In this document: piece after piece, positions 21,990-33,769 of the stretch
Layout of the letters: the number at the start of each line of letters is the position of its first letter
Numbering within the stretch: the stretch's first letter is position 1
Source of the DNA: Prorocentrum cordatum
Lineage: Eukaryota > Sar > Dinophyceae > Prorocentrales > Prorocentraceae
Assembly: GCA_963575745.1 (NCBI GenBank)
Contig: CAUYUJ010003670.1
Span: 433,474 to 497,473, forward strand
Direction of reading: 5' to 3'
DNA: 64,000 nucleotides
Notes under the pieces: generated by a model
What the model saw: the letters and a program-made list of their open reading frames with translations, nothing else
What the model was told of the DNA's origin: nothing
Database searches by the model: none
Position numbers and translations under genes: made by a program

Positions 21990-24900
21990 GCCCCAGAAGG
22001 GCCGACAAGTAACTATGGTCCCCCGACGCCCGCCTCGAACGCCAGCGGCCAGCGCAGACGATGCTGACACCGACGACGGGGCAGCCAGTGACGGCGCCGA
22101 TGCTGATCACGCCGACGACGATGACGGCGTTTTCGCGTCGGTGACGATGCAGGTTTTGGAAGGAATTCGAAATTTGCGCGCGGCAGACGCGCGAGAGTGG
22201 TTCGCATGGCATTATTGGACACGGATCGTGCCACCCCAGCACGCGCGCAAGGGCGTTCGAACGAAATCGACATGCGCGCGCGCGAAGTCCGTTTCGTAGC
22301 ACTTTATGAAAATGCTGAAAACGCTTGGTTTGCCTAAGAACTCGGAAGAGCGCGCGCTTGCGCTTTCGTTGAACATCCGCGTTGCGAAGCCTTGTTTTTG
22401 TGGGGGCACTCGATTTGGAAATCTTTCCGAAACCGCACGTTTTTTTGGTTGAAAGGAGTTCGGCATGCGCGCGCGACGCCGCGCGCGTGTGCACATCGTC
22501 TTTTACACAGGGACTCATGAAACTTATGATTTTTGATAAACGAGTGTGCGTGCATAGTATTTCTTGCATGGGAACCGCGAGGGGCCCCATACCGGCTTGG
22601 CTGGGATAGTACCAATTCACAAGTAGGATGGACCTTGGGTCAGACCCATACGCGTTTTGCATCGGTTCCTGGTGAATTGATAAGTACGCGGGGGAGGGTG
22701 GTAGAACCTATCTCTTCCTTGCGAAGGAGGTTTGATTTCAAACGAATTGACACATCGCACGCTCTTGCAGACATCCCACCCACCCACCCGCAACTTGGTT
22801 TGCAGAACCCATGCGATGGCGATTGCGATGCATGCTTGGCGTTGGCTGGTGCATTTCGGCGGCCGCGCCAACCCTAGCACGCGCGCAGCGGCCAGCGAGT
22901 TTGTCGCGACCGACGCGAACGCTGTGGCGCTAACTGGTGGGCACATCACAGCGGGCACTTCATTGCGAGCCGTCGACTTGGACGGGCGCAGTATCATGGC
23001 AACGTCGACATCGGTAGACACGGTGATGATAGTAACGGTGTTGGCGGCGATGTTGACAACGACGAAGGCGCGGCCAGCGCGGGCGCCGATGCTGATCGCG
23101 CCAACGACGATGTCGGCGCCCTCGCGCCGATGATGAAGGTTCTGGGAGAGAGCGGCCCACGCGGTAGTCTTCGACGCGGATCGTGCCCCCCCCGGAACGC
23201 GCGCAAGGGCGCGCGAATGATGTCGACATGCGGCGCGGGAGGCGTGTTTGGCAGAATTCGATGGTAATGTTGTTACATTTTGGTTTTGTTATGAATCTGC
23301 AGGAGCGCGAGCGCACGCATTTTTGAAAATTGCTGTTGCGAAACCATGTATTTTTGTATGTATTTTCTGAACACTGGGTTTCGAACTCGCTGCGCTGCTG
23401 AAGGTTTTGGACAGATTTCGGGCCGCGTGTGCGACGACGCGCGCGCGTCACTTCGTTCCATTTGTTGCAGAGGGTCCTCGCGACGGCACGCGCGAAAGGG
23501 CTTTCGAATTGTTTCAACACGGGCGCGCGTGAAGCTCGCTTGGTAGTATTTAGCGTACAGGTTGAAGGACTTATGGTTTCCTGAAGAAGGCGCAAGAGCG
23601 CGCGCGAATTTTGTTTTGAAGCTCCGTGTTGCGAGCCCGCTTGTTTTTTATATTTGTGTTTTGACACTCGATGTCGACACCCCCGCGAAGCTCATGATTT
23701 GGAAGTATTCCGGTATGCGCGCGCGACGACGCACGCGTGTGCACTTCGATTCTTTTTGCAACGGATTGTAGAAAGCGGATGCTTTTCGATAAGCGAGCAC
23801 GCGCGCATAGTGTTTTTTGCAGAGGATGATGGGGGGGGGGGCGATACCGGTGGGGCTGGGATGGTTCGAATTCATATTTGGGGTGGACGATTGGGCAGAC
23901 TCAGCTGTAAATTGCAGTGCGAAAGGGGGAACGGTAATCCCTGGGTGGGTGGGTGGAGTCTATTCTCTTTTTAGACAAGAGACGATGAAGCCTAGTAGTG
24001 CGTTATCTGCGGTGCATTCCACCTTGCCGAATTTGAAGTTGTCGGCTCCATCTACTGCTCGCGCAATCATCCCACCCACCTTCCCGCAACTTGGTTTGCA
24101 AGATCCATGCGGGAGCGATTGCGATGAGTGCTGGGCGTTGGCTGGTGCGTGCGTCTATGCGACCGCGCGTGCTCGCGCGCGCGACCGACGTGAACGCTGT
24201 GGCGCTGACTGCTTGGCACTTCCCAGCGGGCACTTCAGTGGGAGTCGGTGACTTGGGCGGGCGCGGTATCATGGCGGCGTCGACGACGGTAGACGCGATG
24301 ATGATAGTAGCGATGGTGACGATGTTGACAACGGTGACGGCAAGGCCGAGACGGCGCGATGCGACGATGACGGCGTCCTCGCGTCGGCGATAAAAAGGTT
24401 TTGGAAGGAGTTCGACACGCGCGCGCGGCCGACGCGCGAGAGTAGCCGCATGGTATCATTTGACGCTGATCGTTCCCCCCCTTCCCCAGCACGTGCGCAA
24501 GGGTGCTCGAATGATTTCGGCTTGCGGCGAGAAGGGCCCAATTTGCATAATGCCATAATGAAGTTGTTGGTTAGTAGTCTTTGTTGGTGTAATTTTTCCC
24601 TTTGAGAAATTGCAATTGCGCGAGTTTTTTGTTGTTTTGTTCTCTCCTTTTTTCGAGAATTGATGTTGCGAAACCATGTTGTTCTAGTGGTTTTCTGGGC
24701 ACTCGGTTGTCGGACGGATTTCGGCATGCGCGCGCGGCGATGCGCGCGTGCGCGTCAAATATGTTGCCAAGGGTTCTCGCGACGCCACGCGCGCAAGAGC
24801 GTTCTCACGACCTCGACATGCGCGCGCGAATCCCGTTTGATCTCATTTTTTTTGAAAGTGTTGATCAACGAATGGTTTCTTTTACAAGTCGGAAGAGCGC

Positions 24901-25330
24901 GCGCACGTTTTGTTGTTGTTGCTGTTGTCGTTGTTGTTGGTATTGTTGTTGATGTTTATTGACGTTTTGTGTTGCGAAAGCCTGTGTGTTGATATGTTTT
25001 TTGTTTGGCACTTTATTTAACTCCATACGAAGCCGAAGGTTTTTGAATGATTTCGGCACTCGCGCGCAACAGCGCGCGCGTGGATGTCGTTTCGTTTTTT
25101 GTTGTTGCAAGGGGTTCTTGAAGCCTGTTGATTTCTTATACGCGAATGCGCGCGCATCTACTTTTTTGCAATGGATGGCGGGTGGGGGGGGCGGATACAG
25201 GTTGGAGAAGGATGGCCTAAGTTCATGTTTAGGATGGACGATGAGGCAAACTCACAGGTGCATTGCAATACGAAAAAAGGGAGCGGATAATCCCGGGGGG
25301 GATCGAGTTTATTTTTCGTTGGGACAAACA
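21990..25330 (+). repeat. Higher-order repeat, right block
   Basis: Three partly complete units. Heads with CCCACC and CGCAACTTGGTTTGCA words are near 22,775 and 24,066. GATGATAGTA(G/A)CG(A/G)TG stretches lie near 23,025 and 24,298. GTTGCGAAACC or GTTGCGAAGCC and GGCATGCGCGCGCG words lie near 22,379, 23,335, 23,627, 24,666 and 24,970. Tails with GATACCGG(T) and TTTATTTTT lie near 22,590, 23,840 and 25,190-25,315. Spacing of successive units is about 1.1-1.3 kb. Copies differ by roughly 15-25% by eye. No reading frame is conserved across copies. Confidence 0.8.
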
Positions 25331-25334
25331 ATGT

Positions 25335-25640
25335 ATGCGATGCGGCGAACGACGGTGGCGGGCGGCACGGGTGGCGACGGGCGGGGATGGCGGCGACGGG
25401 CGGCGACGGCGACGGGCGGCGACGGACGGCACGGCGGCGATTTTGCGGCGATGGCCCCGAGGCGGCAACGAGTGGCGGCGACGGGCGGCAAGGGCGGCGA
25501 CGGGCGCGGATGGCGGCGACGGGCGGCGACGGCGACGGGCGGCGACGGGGGGCGACGGGCGGCACGGGCGGCGACGGGCGGGGACGGGGGGCGACGGGCG
25601 GCGACGGGCGGCGACGGGCGGCACGGCGGCGATTTTGCGG
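25335..25640 (+). repeat. GGCGACGGGC minisatellite
   Basis: 9- to 11-bp units GGCGACGGGC / GGCGGCGAC with inserted GGCACGGC and GATTTTGCG; a 35-bp segment GGCGGCGATTTTGCGG occurs at both ends. Confidence 0.9.
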
Positions 25641-25739
25641 AAAAGGTCCCGCGATGGTGAACGCAAGTAAGAACCCGAAACACTTGTTTGGGGAACCATA
25701 CGGAACTTTCAGTGCAAGCACTGCTGGGGGAATGTGTAT

Positions 25740-25780
25740 TTATTTTTATTTACACACACATGTATATATATATATACATG

Positions 25781-25818
<38 letters not shown>

Positions 25819-25830
25819 CATATGCAACTT
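25740..25830 (+). repeat. TATG/TA microsatellite
   Basis: TATATATATACATG followed by (TATATG)n. Similar runs occur at 12,535, 16,264 and 50,374. Confidence 0.9.
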
Positions 25831-25899
25831 ACATATGCGGTCGAGACTTTTCGCCGGCGATTCTCTCACCGGTTTCGATCCTGATGCTTGAAATTTACA

Positions 25900-26720
25900 G
25901 CAGTTTCAATGATGCAGGTTGGGTCGTTGTCAACACGGACCTCGCGCCATAGCCCCGCTCATAGCCGTAGGTAAGTATGCAGTTGTTCCAAGATTGGAGG
26001 ACGGCGTTTTTTTTTTTCTTCTTCTTCAACGGGGCTCCCAGCGTAGCGCCGCGCGCCTTCGCCGTAAACGCTTGCAACAGTTTCAAGGGTGGAAAATCGG
26101 CTAATTTTCAAAATGGCGCTCTGGGTTGATTGCCGCGCAAGTTCGTTTCAAACGTTTGCAAACAGTTTCGAGGATGCAAGCGCCGCTTCTTTCTCAACCT
26201 AGGGGTTTTGCTTCAGAGTTCCGTAACTTTCAGAAAGCCGAACGCTGTAACAGATCCAGCAGCTGCACGTATGGTGGTCGTTTATGTGTTAACATGGGGC
26301 TCTCGCCTTAGCGCCGCGACCAGTTGTCGTACACGCCTGCGCCAGTTTCAAAGACACAAGTCGTTTTTTTCCGGTCTGGTGCCGCGAGCATTCGTCTCAC
26401 ATTTGTTTCCGCAGTTTCAATCATGGCAGTTTGCTCCCTGCCAAATGGGGGCTTTCGCTTGCGATTCCCAACGCATTCAAAAGCAAACCTGTTCCCTTGG
26501 GGCTTTCGCTGGAGACCTCCCGATTATTCGAATGGGGCCTCCGCTTGAGGCTGTGCATGGGGCTCCCCCAGTACTTAAGAGCCGCACGGATGGTTGGCGG
26601 TTCTTTTTCAACGTGGGACCTATGCTTCAGACTTCCCCGAAGTTCAGGAGCATACGTGTCAAGTCGTGCAACATGCGCAAATGGCAGGGGTGGTCCTTTT
26701 CCAAGAGGGACCTCGTTGGA
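25900..26720 (+). repeat. Degenerate ~110-160-bp repeat (TAGCGCCGCG family)
   Basis: Words GGGGCTC(C/T)C, TAGCGCCGCGCGC, CGTTTGCAAACAGTTTC and GGATGGCGGTTCTTTTTCAA recur with strong divergence. The same vocabulary is found at 34,330-34,600. Confidence 0.55.
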
Positions 26721-28040
26721 ACACATCGATGAGCCCCGTTGCTGGATGGAGGTGTGTTTGTGGGGGCTTGAAGGGAGAGGAGCAAGGGAAAACGAAGGAG
26801 GAGGACCATTAGATTTGGAGAGTTTGAGGAGGAAGGGGAGAAGGACGACCCTCTGAGAATCGCCAGGCGAGGACATGAGCGCAAAGGCGAAGTGCGGTGG
26901 GAGATCGGAGGCGGCAGGGAGGATGCCAGAGGGATGGCTTGGGGACGCAGAGCGTGAGAATTGCTCGCGTCCGCGACGCTGCCGTGCCTGCACATACGGG
27001 GGCACCGCAGTTTTAGTTTACGCTGTTCCGCGAGGTTCTTGGCATCCTTCCTTTGCGTTGGCACTGGCCACGCTCTTGTGGAGATCCGGGTCCCCGCGTT
27101 GTTCTTCCTGGCTCGCTTTGACCCTCCACCCCACGAGATACTGTTGAGCGGCCGAGGGCGCTACCCCCCATTCCAGCCAGCAGTGCCACTCAATCTCGAG
27201 TCGCGCTGTCCCTCCGCCTCCAGTGTCATCTGCTCTGCCACCTTGTCTACAGACAGCGGGGCCAGATCATGTTTGCGGGCGTTCGGCCCTACTTAGTCGT
27301 TTTATCGCTCGTGGTTGGCACCTTGAGTGTTGTGGTCGTCAGTCCGTGACTCGTCGTAGGACATGGGTAGACTGGAATAAGCACGGGGGTTGCAAGATGG
27401 TCACGGCGGGTTGAAGGATCAGAAGGGTGCGGTGACACGAGGCGGTGGTGTTGTGAAGGATGGATGGATGGTGCTATAGGTGATGATGTTAATGAGTGAA
27501 AGGGGGAAACGAGTTGGAACGTGGAGGCAAGTGAAGGGCGTAATTGCTTAGCACCGCAGCGCACTGTGCTGTGAGAGGCAAGTTGGTACGTACCGGCCAA
27601 GAGTTCAAACATACCACCATAATCACTAAGGTCCCTTCCAGGGTTTCGGAGCTTGTCCAGACCTCTATGGTGATTCGTAAGTAACGCTAAGCTCCTTGTG
27701 GGTGTAGGCATAGCGATAGAGCTAAGGCTAAGCTCCTTGTGGGTGTAGGCATGCCGTCGTCGTCTCGTTACAGTCTTAGTGAGAAGCCAGACTCAGTCAG
27801 TAGAAGCGGAGTCACGGACGCGCATCTATTGAATCGCGTTGACCGGCAACTGCTCAGGGGTAGCAGCGCTCGGAGGCCTGCCAGTGTACCTGGTCTCTGT
27901 GTCAGGCTGCCTGGCCACGAGTTTCGCATGCATTTTGCACTGTTCCGACACCGTGCGGTTGCTGCGTGGACGCGAAGCGTGATTTGAAGCCTCAAGGGAT
28001 GATAGAGATCCGCATGACCGCAGATCTCGTCTGTGTGCGA
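26721..28040. other. Low-copy spacer with a 26-bp tandem duplication
   Basis: A perfect 26-bp direct repeat containing AAGCTCCTTGTGGGTGTAGG lies at 27,686-27,711 and 27,727-27,752. No gene recognised. Confidence 0.45.
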
Positions 28041-28275
28041 GTTCGTGTGTGTGTGTGTGTGTGTGTGTTTGCAGTTTTTCTTTTACACCACCCATCGCTA
28101 CATTTTACAGTACGCACAGGTTGTGCACTGTGCCTTCGACAACGCTCGATCGCAATTGGCATTTCCATATGCCGTCCGCGCATGAGGATCCAGTTCGCCG
28201 CCGACTTTAAAAAGTGTGTGTGTGTGTGTGTGTATGTGTGTGTGTGTGCGTGTGAGTGAGGGTGTGTGTGTGTGC
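28041..28275 (+). repeat. Two GT microsatellites
   Basis: GT runs at 28,047-28,069 and 28,215-28,275, separated by low-copy DNA. Another GT run is at 28,662-28,690. Confidence 0.9.
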
Positions 28276-28772
28276 CTTACTTGCCCCCCGGCCCATGTAG
28301 CCTCACTGCCTTGCTGCCCTGCACTGCCCACGAGCTGCCTTGCTCCCTCTCCCTGGTCTTCTGCTGTTGCAGCCAGCTTCGCTGCACTTCTCTTTGGGCT
28401 TCGGCCTGTCACTGTCTGCACTGCCTCCTTGTCCTCAGCATGGCCTCCTCACCCGTCGTCTGCTCCCCATCCTCTTCTTCCCTTCCCGCGCGCCCCTCGC
28501 GACTGCCCCCTCGCGTGTGTGGCCGTAGTCTGATCCACTGTGGTGGTTCGGGCTTCTCCATGCTGAGTGAGCTTGCCCGGCTGATGCGCCCCTATCTTTG
28601 CTCGGCCTTCACTACGCCGGGCCGCCGCGCGTGCGGCGCGACGCCCAACAGTGTATGTGCGCGTGTGTGTGTGTGTGTGTGTGTGTGTGTTCTTCAACGC
28701 CGTGTCGCTGCGCGCGGGGCCGCGACTTCAAATCAAGTGTGTTCGGTCACGCCCAGAGGGGGGCGGGGGGAG
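28276..28772. other. Low-copy CT-rich spacer and GT tract
   Basis: CTGCCTTGCTGCCCTGC-like sequence without a recognised domain, then a GT run at 28,662-28,690 and G tracts near 28,758. Confidence 0.4.
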
Positions 28773-28883
28773 GGGGGAGGGCTTCTTAGAAACACCCCTG
28801 CTTCTTAGAAGGCGCGGGCCTTATCTATAAATGTAAGTCTGGCGCCTTTTTAGAAACCGCCTCCTTCTAAGAAGCCCTCCCCC
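28773..28883. repeat. Foldback element F3 with 19-bp perfect inverted ends
   Basis: GGGGGAGGGCTTCTTAGAA at 28,773-28,791 is perfectly inverted at 28,865-28,883. A second inverted pair (AAGGCGC) lies inside. The core AGAAGGCGCGGGCCTTATCT is shared with element F6 at 47,025-47,137. Confidence 0.85.
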
Positions 28884-29680
28884 TCCCTCCACCCCCCTCT
28901 GTCTCTGTCTGTTTGTATGTGTGTGCGTGTGTGTTTGTTTGTGTGTACTCGTATGTGTTTGAATGCGCTGGCCATTTCTTGACGTGTGTCTCTTCACCTA
29001 CTTCTGGTCGCTCAGGTGATCTCGGCTGAGCACGCATGTCATAGCCAGCGACGCACGCAACCTTTAGCTTGAAAGTAGTCCAGCCAGCGACGAGGCCGTC
29101 ACGCCAAAGCTGTGTTTGTTAGCTGACGTGGTGATTACGGTGTGGACTTGACGATGTCTATGCAGCGTCTCAGGAAACTAGCTGGGAGAGCCCTGCCGTT
29201 GTTAAACCATTGCGAATAGCTCGATTATGTGCCCATGCAAGTGTACACGGCTGCAGGCATAACTCAGCATTGTGCGGATGTGTCGTGGCCATGGGAAGCA
29301 TGACCGCGCTATTGGGCAGCTGCCGTGCGTCCGTGACGTGTACGTTGCACTTTGGAGGATGTGACAGGTCAGCAGTGACCAGGCCCCCGGACCGATCAAA
29401 CAGTCCTGCATTGCTTGGGTCATTTATAAAGACATGGGGATGTAATGGTGCCTCGGGTTGGTGTGCTCACATGTATGCTTGCATCCAGTTTTTGAAGCGA
29501 GGCGTGGCAGTAGCACTGGGTCAGCCGAACATGTCGTGTCCCTAAGGCTTCGAATCTCGCGTTCACTTCCAAGGCAGCCGTGCGAGAGATCCTTGGCGAA
29601 AAAGTGCAGAGACGCAGCGGGTTGATTATTGCGAAGGTCTGTCGGCCGGTGCCGCCGACCCTGCAGGGGGACGACGATGA
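28884..29680. other. Low-copy spacer
   Basis: GT-rich stretch to about 28,960, then sequence with no recognised gene, RNA or repeat. Confidence 0.4.
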
Positions 29681-29956
29681 TGACGGCGACGACAATGACG
29701 ACGACGACGTCGACGCTCTGGAGCCGCCGAAAGCTTCTCGCAGGGAGGGGTGCTCCCCCCGAGGGAAGGGGCTTCCCTCCGACTCGATCACCGCGTTGCT
29801 CGATCTCCCTCCTCCTCCTCCTCCTCCTCCTCCTCCTCCTCCTCGTCCTCCTCCTCCTCCTCCTCCTCTTCTGTCCTCCCTCCTCGTCCTCCTCCTTCTC
29901 CTCCTCCTCCTCCTCCTCCTCTTCCTCCTCCTCCTCCTCCTTCTCCTCCTCCTCCT
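29681..29956 (+). repeat. GAC patch and CTC trinucleotide tract
   Basis: GACGACGATGA at 29,670-29,712, then CTCCTCCT from 29,808 to 29,955. Frames across it encode only Pro/Ser/Leu homopolymer-like peptides. Confidence 0.9.
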
Positions 29957-30149
29957 CGCTTGGAGGAGAAGCCTTTCACACACACCGACAGGGTCGGTGG
30001 ATTCTCCAGAGGGGTCTTGTCGTTCGCCTTCCCGGAGATCCGACGTCTCGAAACACATGCAGCATCGCAAAAATCGCGACCAGAGCCCCGGACCCCAGTT
30101 TTGTGCGTCATTTTCGAGCCAGGTCGATCTGTGAAGGTCCCGGGGCCCG

Positions 30150-30950
30150 AAGTTGGGGGAAACGCCCGTTGTGAACCACACTGGCGAAGAACCCAACCCA
30201 TTGTACACGAATAGCGACAAATCGCAGTAACGCTCAATGCACGCGAACGTACTGAAGGATCCCCAATACTCCTCGACGCCTCGCCAAAAATGCAAAACTA
30301 CATTTCAAGCCGCTATATTCACACACGCAGTCGCACGACTCAAATCGGACACGGGAACGCGGACCCTGACACTGGAGCCTTCGGTGGAGCCCCCTATGGG
30401 GCCACGGAACGCGTGAGGGGTGTGCCGAAGAGGACCCGAGTACGCATGCGAACCCTGCCACTGGAGCCGTCGGTGGAGCTCCTTGTGGGGCCACAAAACG
30501 TGCGAGGGGCACGCCGAAGTGGACCTGAGTACCACTGGAGCCTTCGGTGGAGCTCCCTGTGGGGCCACGGAACATGTGAGGGGTGTGCCCAAGTGGACCC
30601 GAGTACGCATGCGGACCCTGTCATTGGAGCCTTCGGTGGAGCCCCCTATGGGGCTACGAAACGTGTGAGGTGTTCGCCGAAGTGGACCCGAGTACGCATG
30701 CGGACCCTGCCACTGGAGCCGTCGGTGGAGCTCCCTATGGGACCACGAAACGTGTGAGGGGTGTGCCTTAATGGACCCGAATACGCATGCGGACCCTGCC
30801 AGTGGAGCCTTCGGTAGAGCTCCCTATGGAGCCACGAAATGTGTGAGGGGTGTGCCCAGATGGACCCGAGTACGCATGCGGACCCTGCCACTGGAGCCTT
30901 CGGTGGAGCCCCCCATGGGGCCAAGAGACGTGGAGCTACCTGTGGGGCAA
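30150..30950 (+). repeat. Array C: diverged 90-bp satellite
   Basis: Six to seven copies, each about 90 bp: CTTCGGTGGAGC, CCTATGGGGCCACG, GTGTGAGGGGTGTGCC, GTGGACCCGAGTACGCATGC and GGACCCTGCCACTGGAGCC. The left flank has ACTGGCGAAGAACCCAACCC, a diverged version of the flank of arrays A and B. One unit (about 30,510-30,560) is shortened. Compared with A and B, the last third of the unit is different (GACCCGAGTACG instead of GGTGGGGAG). Confidence 0.9.
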
Positions 30951-31061
30951 CGACGACGATGACTATGGTGATGGTGGTGATTGATTTACAGCTGCTGCTG
31001 ATGATGCTGATGATGCTGCTGCTGCTGCTGCTGACGACGACGACGACGATGATGATGATGG

Positions 31062-31120
<59 letters not shown>

Positions 31121-31121
31121 C

Positions 31122-31165
<44 letters not shown>

Positions 31166-31236
31166 CTGCTGCTGCTGCTGATGCTGATGCTGCTGCTGAT
31201 GATGGTGATGGTGATAGTGATGATGATGACGACATG
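30951..31236 (+). repeat. GAT/GCT trinucleotide tract closing array C
   Basis: GATGATGAT with GCTGCTGCT patches, the same combination that closes array A. Confidence 0.95.
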
Positions 31237-31249
31237 GATGAGGAGGCAT

Positions 31250-31452
31250 AGGAGCGGAGAGAAGAGGAGGAGGAGGAAGGAGGAAGGAGGAAGGAGGAAG
31301 GAGGAAGGAGGAAGGAGGAAGGAGGAAGGAGGACGGAGGACGGAGGACGGAGGAGGAGGAGGAGGAGGAGGAGGAGGAGGAGGAGGAGGAGGAGGAGGAG
31401 GAGGAGGAGGAGGAGGAGGAGGAGGAGGAGGAGGAGGAGGAGGAGGAGGATG
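31250..31452 (+). repeat. AGGAGG(AAGG) tract
   Basis: AGGAGGA, AGGAAGG (seven-base steps) then uninterrupted GGA. Purine-only for nearly 200 bases. Confidence 0.95.
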
Positions 31453-31980
31453 CGCGACGCGCGGCGCAGGAGGGTTTGGGGACAAATTGCCGCGCCAGCA
31501 TCTCATGGTTCTCACGAAGCCGCCGTTGCGGGGGAGCCCTCGCGCACTGGGCGGAGCCACGGGTCTCGGAGTACCAGAGGGGGGGGGGGGGCGCCGCCCC
31601 GAGCCGTGGAGCGCCTCGGGGCGCCGACCCTCGGGGAAGGGCGCGCGGGGCCCGGGCACGGCACGCCATCCCAGACGCCCCGATCTCCTTCGGCACGGGG
31701 CCCCTGGCGGGCCCCCTCCCCGGGGCCGGAGTTCCATCCCAGGTCGTCGTTCGGTCCCGGGCCCGGCCAGGGCCCCGGGAAGCCGAGAGCTGGGAAGCGT
31801 CGCCCGTCGTGATTGCTTCCACGGCGCGAGCATGTCTGGGGCTCCTGTCGGCTGCGGCTCCCAGGGAAGAGCGAGACAAGGAGCAGGCCTTCTCGGAAGG
31901 AGGCGGGGCTTCTCGGAGGCCCTCGCGCCTTTCGATAAGTGTTCAGTGTCTTCGGGGAAGGCTTAGACAACTTCTCATCG
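31453..31980. other. GC-rich spacer
   Basis: GGGCCCGGGCC-type sequence with a G tract near 31,582. No motif recognised. GGGGCTTCTCGGAGGCCC near 31,903 resembles foldback ends elsewhere. Confidence 0.35.
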
Positions 31981-32150
31981 GGCGACGAAATCTATACATA
32001 TCCACTGCTCCCTGACCATGCCCATCTTGAACCCAGGAGCTGTGTATGCGCCCTCCTGGCCAAGCCAGGAGGGCGTGGCGTATACACCGCTGCGGGGTTG
32101 AGGATGGGCCTGGCCTGGGAGCAGTGGATATGTATAGATTTCGTCGCCCT
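31981..32150. repeat. 170-nt hairpin element F4 with 33-bp perfect ends
   Basis: Positions 31,981-32,013 and 32,118-32,150 are perfect inverted copies (33 bp). The arms go on inward with about 80% match and meet in a perfect 10-bp stem CCCTCCTGGC/GCCAGGAGGG around CAA at about 32,052-32,074. A transcript would fold into one long rod. Nothing inside looks coding. Confidence 0.9.
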
Positions 32151-32283
32151 ATTCTCAGAAGACCAGAAGCCTTCCGAGCCTTCTGATAAGGTGTTCCCCC
32201 CCGGCGCGCCTTCTGTCCTGGTCCCGTGCCGTCTATCACTGACAGCCCCTCCGGGGGCCCCGAAGGTGGCGGAGAAGCCTCAG

Positions 32284-32454
32284 TCACCACCCACCAAACC
32301 ACCCCAACCCAACCCGAAGGCTCAGATTTACCCCCGATTTCCAGTGGGGGGGGGGGGGTCGGGGAACATCGAAAAAACACACGTGGAACCCTTACCCCCC
32401 CCAACCCGACATTCGGGTCTTCGGGTTGGGTTGGGGTGGTCTGGTAGGTAGTCA
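32284..32454 (+). mobile_element. TIR element M, copy 1 (171 bp)
   Basis: Starts TCACCACCCACCAAACCACC and ends GGTGGTCTGGTAGGTAGTCA; the ~36-bp ends are inverted with four or five mismatches. Internal landmarks are CGATTTCCAGTGGGGG, CATCGAAAAAACAC and GTGGAACCCTTACCCCCC. Two further copies are at 56,288 and 56,539. Size and structure suit a small non-autonomous DNA element, but no clear target duplication is shared by all three copies. Confidence 0.8.
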
Positions 32455-33429
32455 TTCAGGGGGTCCCTCCCGTCTGCCCCCCCTGTCCTCTCAGGGCCTG
32501 CTTCGTTCCGATCGGCCCGATTCGCTAATGGGGTCCGTGCGGCTCGATGCGTTTCGGTTTCGATGTTCCGACTGGGAGCCGTCTGGGGGACAGGTGGCCC
32601 AGCACAGGTTCCGGCCAGCAGGAGGGGCGGGGGGCAGGTTCGAGATTCTGGGTTCGGGGAAGTTTCTTGCCTTTTTCGGCCTCTTTGGGCCGTGCTCGGG
32701 CCCTGGGACAGTGAAACAACGGATCCACGATGAAAAACTACACGGGGACCGATTTTGAGCGCATTTGGCCTCAACCCCTCCCCTCCTGACAGTTTTTCGG
32801 CCAGTTCAGACCCTCTGACGCCTCCAACGATGAGGGCCCGATGCTTGCGTGGCGGCGTTGTGCATCCTGGCGTAGCCGATCCGATTCGAGTTCGACTCCG
32901 TGCCCATGCAGCCTGATCCGACGCACTCCTGACCAGCCTGAGAGATATGCCTGGCATCGCCTGACCTCGGTGCCGATCTTGAGGAGACCCTCAGCTCCCG
33001 AGGGCTCATTTCCGAAGATTGCCATCGCCCTGGCTTGCCGATCTGTAGGGTAGGGACAAGTTCACTCCGATAGATTTCCCGAGTCGATGCTGGCCGCTCG
33101 GGCCTCCGCGCCAGCCTCGCGTTGCCACCCGCGCGGCTCAGGGCAGCGCGCCGCCCGCGGAGCGACGGCGGCGCCCGCCTCCACCGGCCGCCCAATGTGG
33201 TCCGACTGGGGGGGCCAGGCCGCCCCGGTGGGGTCGGAGTGGACGGCGTCGGAGGGCCGCGCCGCGCCTCCAGAGGAAGAGGAGGCACCGATTCTGCCGC
33301 CCTTCCACCGCCTTCCCCTCTTGCGGCCTCCTGGGAGGCCCCCGTCGCCACCGCTGGCTTCGCCTCGGCACTGTGGTCAGAACTCACCCCGGGATGGGTC
33401 CGGGGAGTAGCGGTACTGGCAACACCGTT
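32455..33429. other. Low-copy GC-rich spacer
   Basis: No recognised domain; open frames here are not supported by motifs. Confidence 0.35.
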
Positions 33430-33640
33430 TGGCTGCCCCAGCGTCGCGGGCGCATCGGCGATGCGGCGCGGCCCGCCGTCGCAGCTGCGGCGCGATCCGC
33501 CGATCGGGCGATGCCGCGGTCCGCCGATGCGTCCGCGATGCGGCGCGGCCCGCCGATCTGGCGCTGCGGCGATGCGGCATCGCAGATGGCATCGCCGACG
33601 CGCCGCCGATGCGGCGCGATCCTCCGAGGCCACCTGCTAC
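33430..33640 (+). repeat. GCCGATGCGGCGCG short repeat
   Basis: Interspersed variants of GCCGATGCG, GATGCGGCGCG and GATCCGCCGAT. No fixed period. Confidence 0.65.
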
Positions 33641-33769
33641 GACCCCAGTCGAGCGGCCGCCAGGGGGAGGAGGGGAGCGGCCACAGTGCACGCCCTCGCA
33701 CGCCCCGATGGGAGAGGCTCGGTGTCCCCACGAGAGCCGCGGGTGGGCTGCTCCCTCTCTTCCCCTCCG

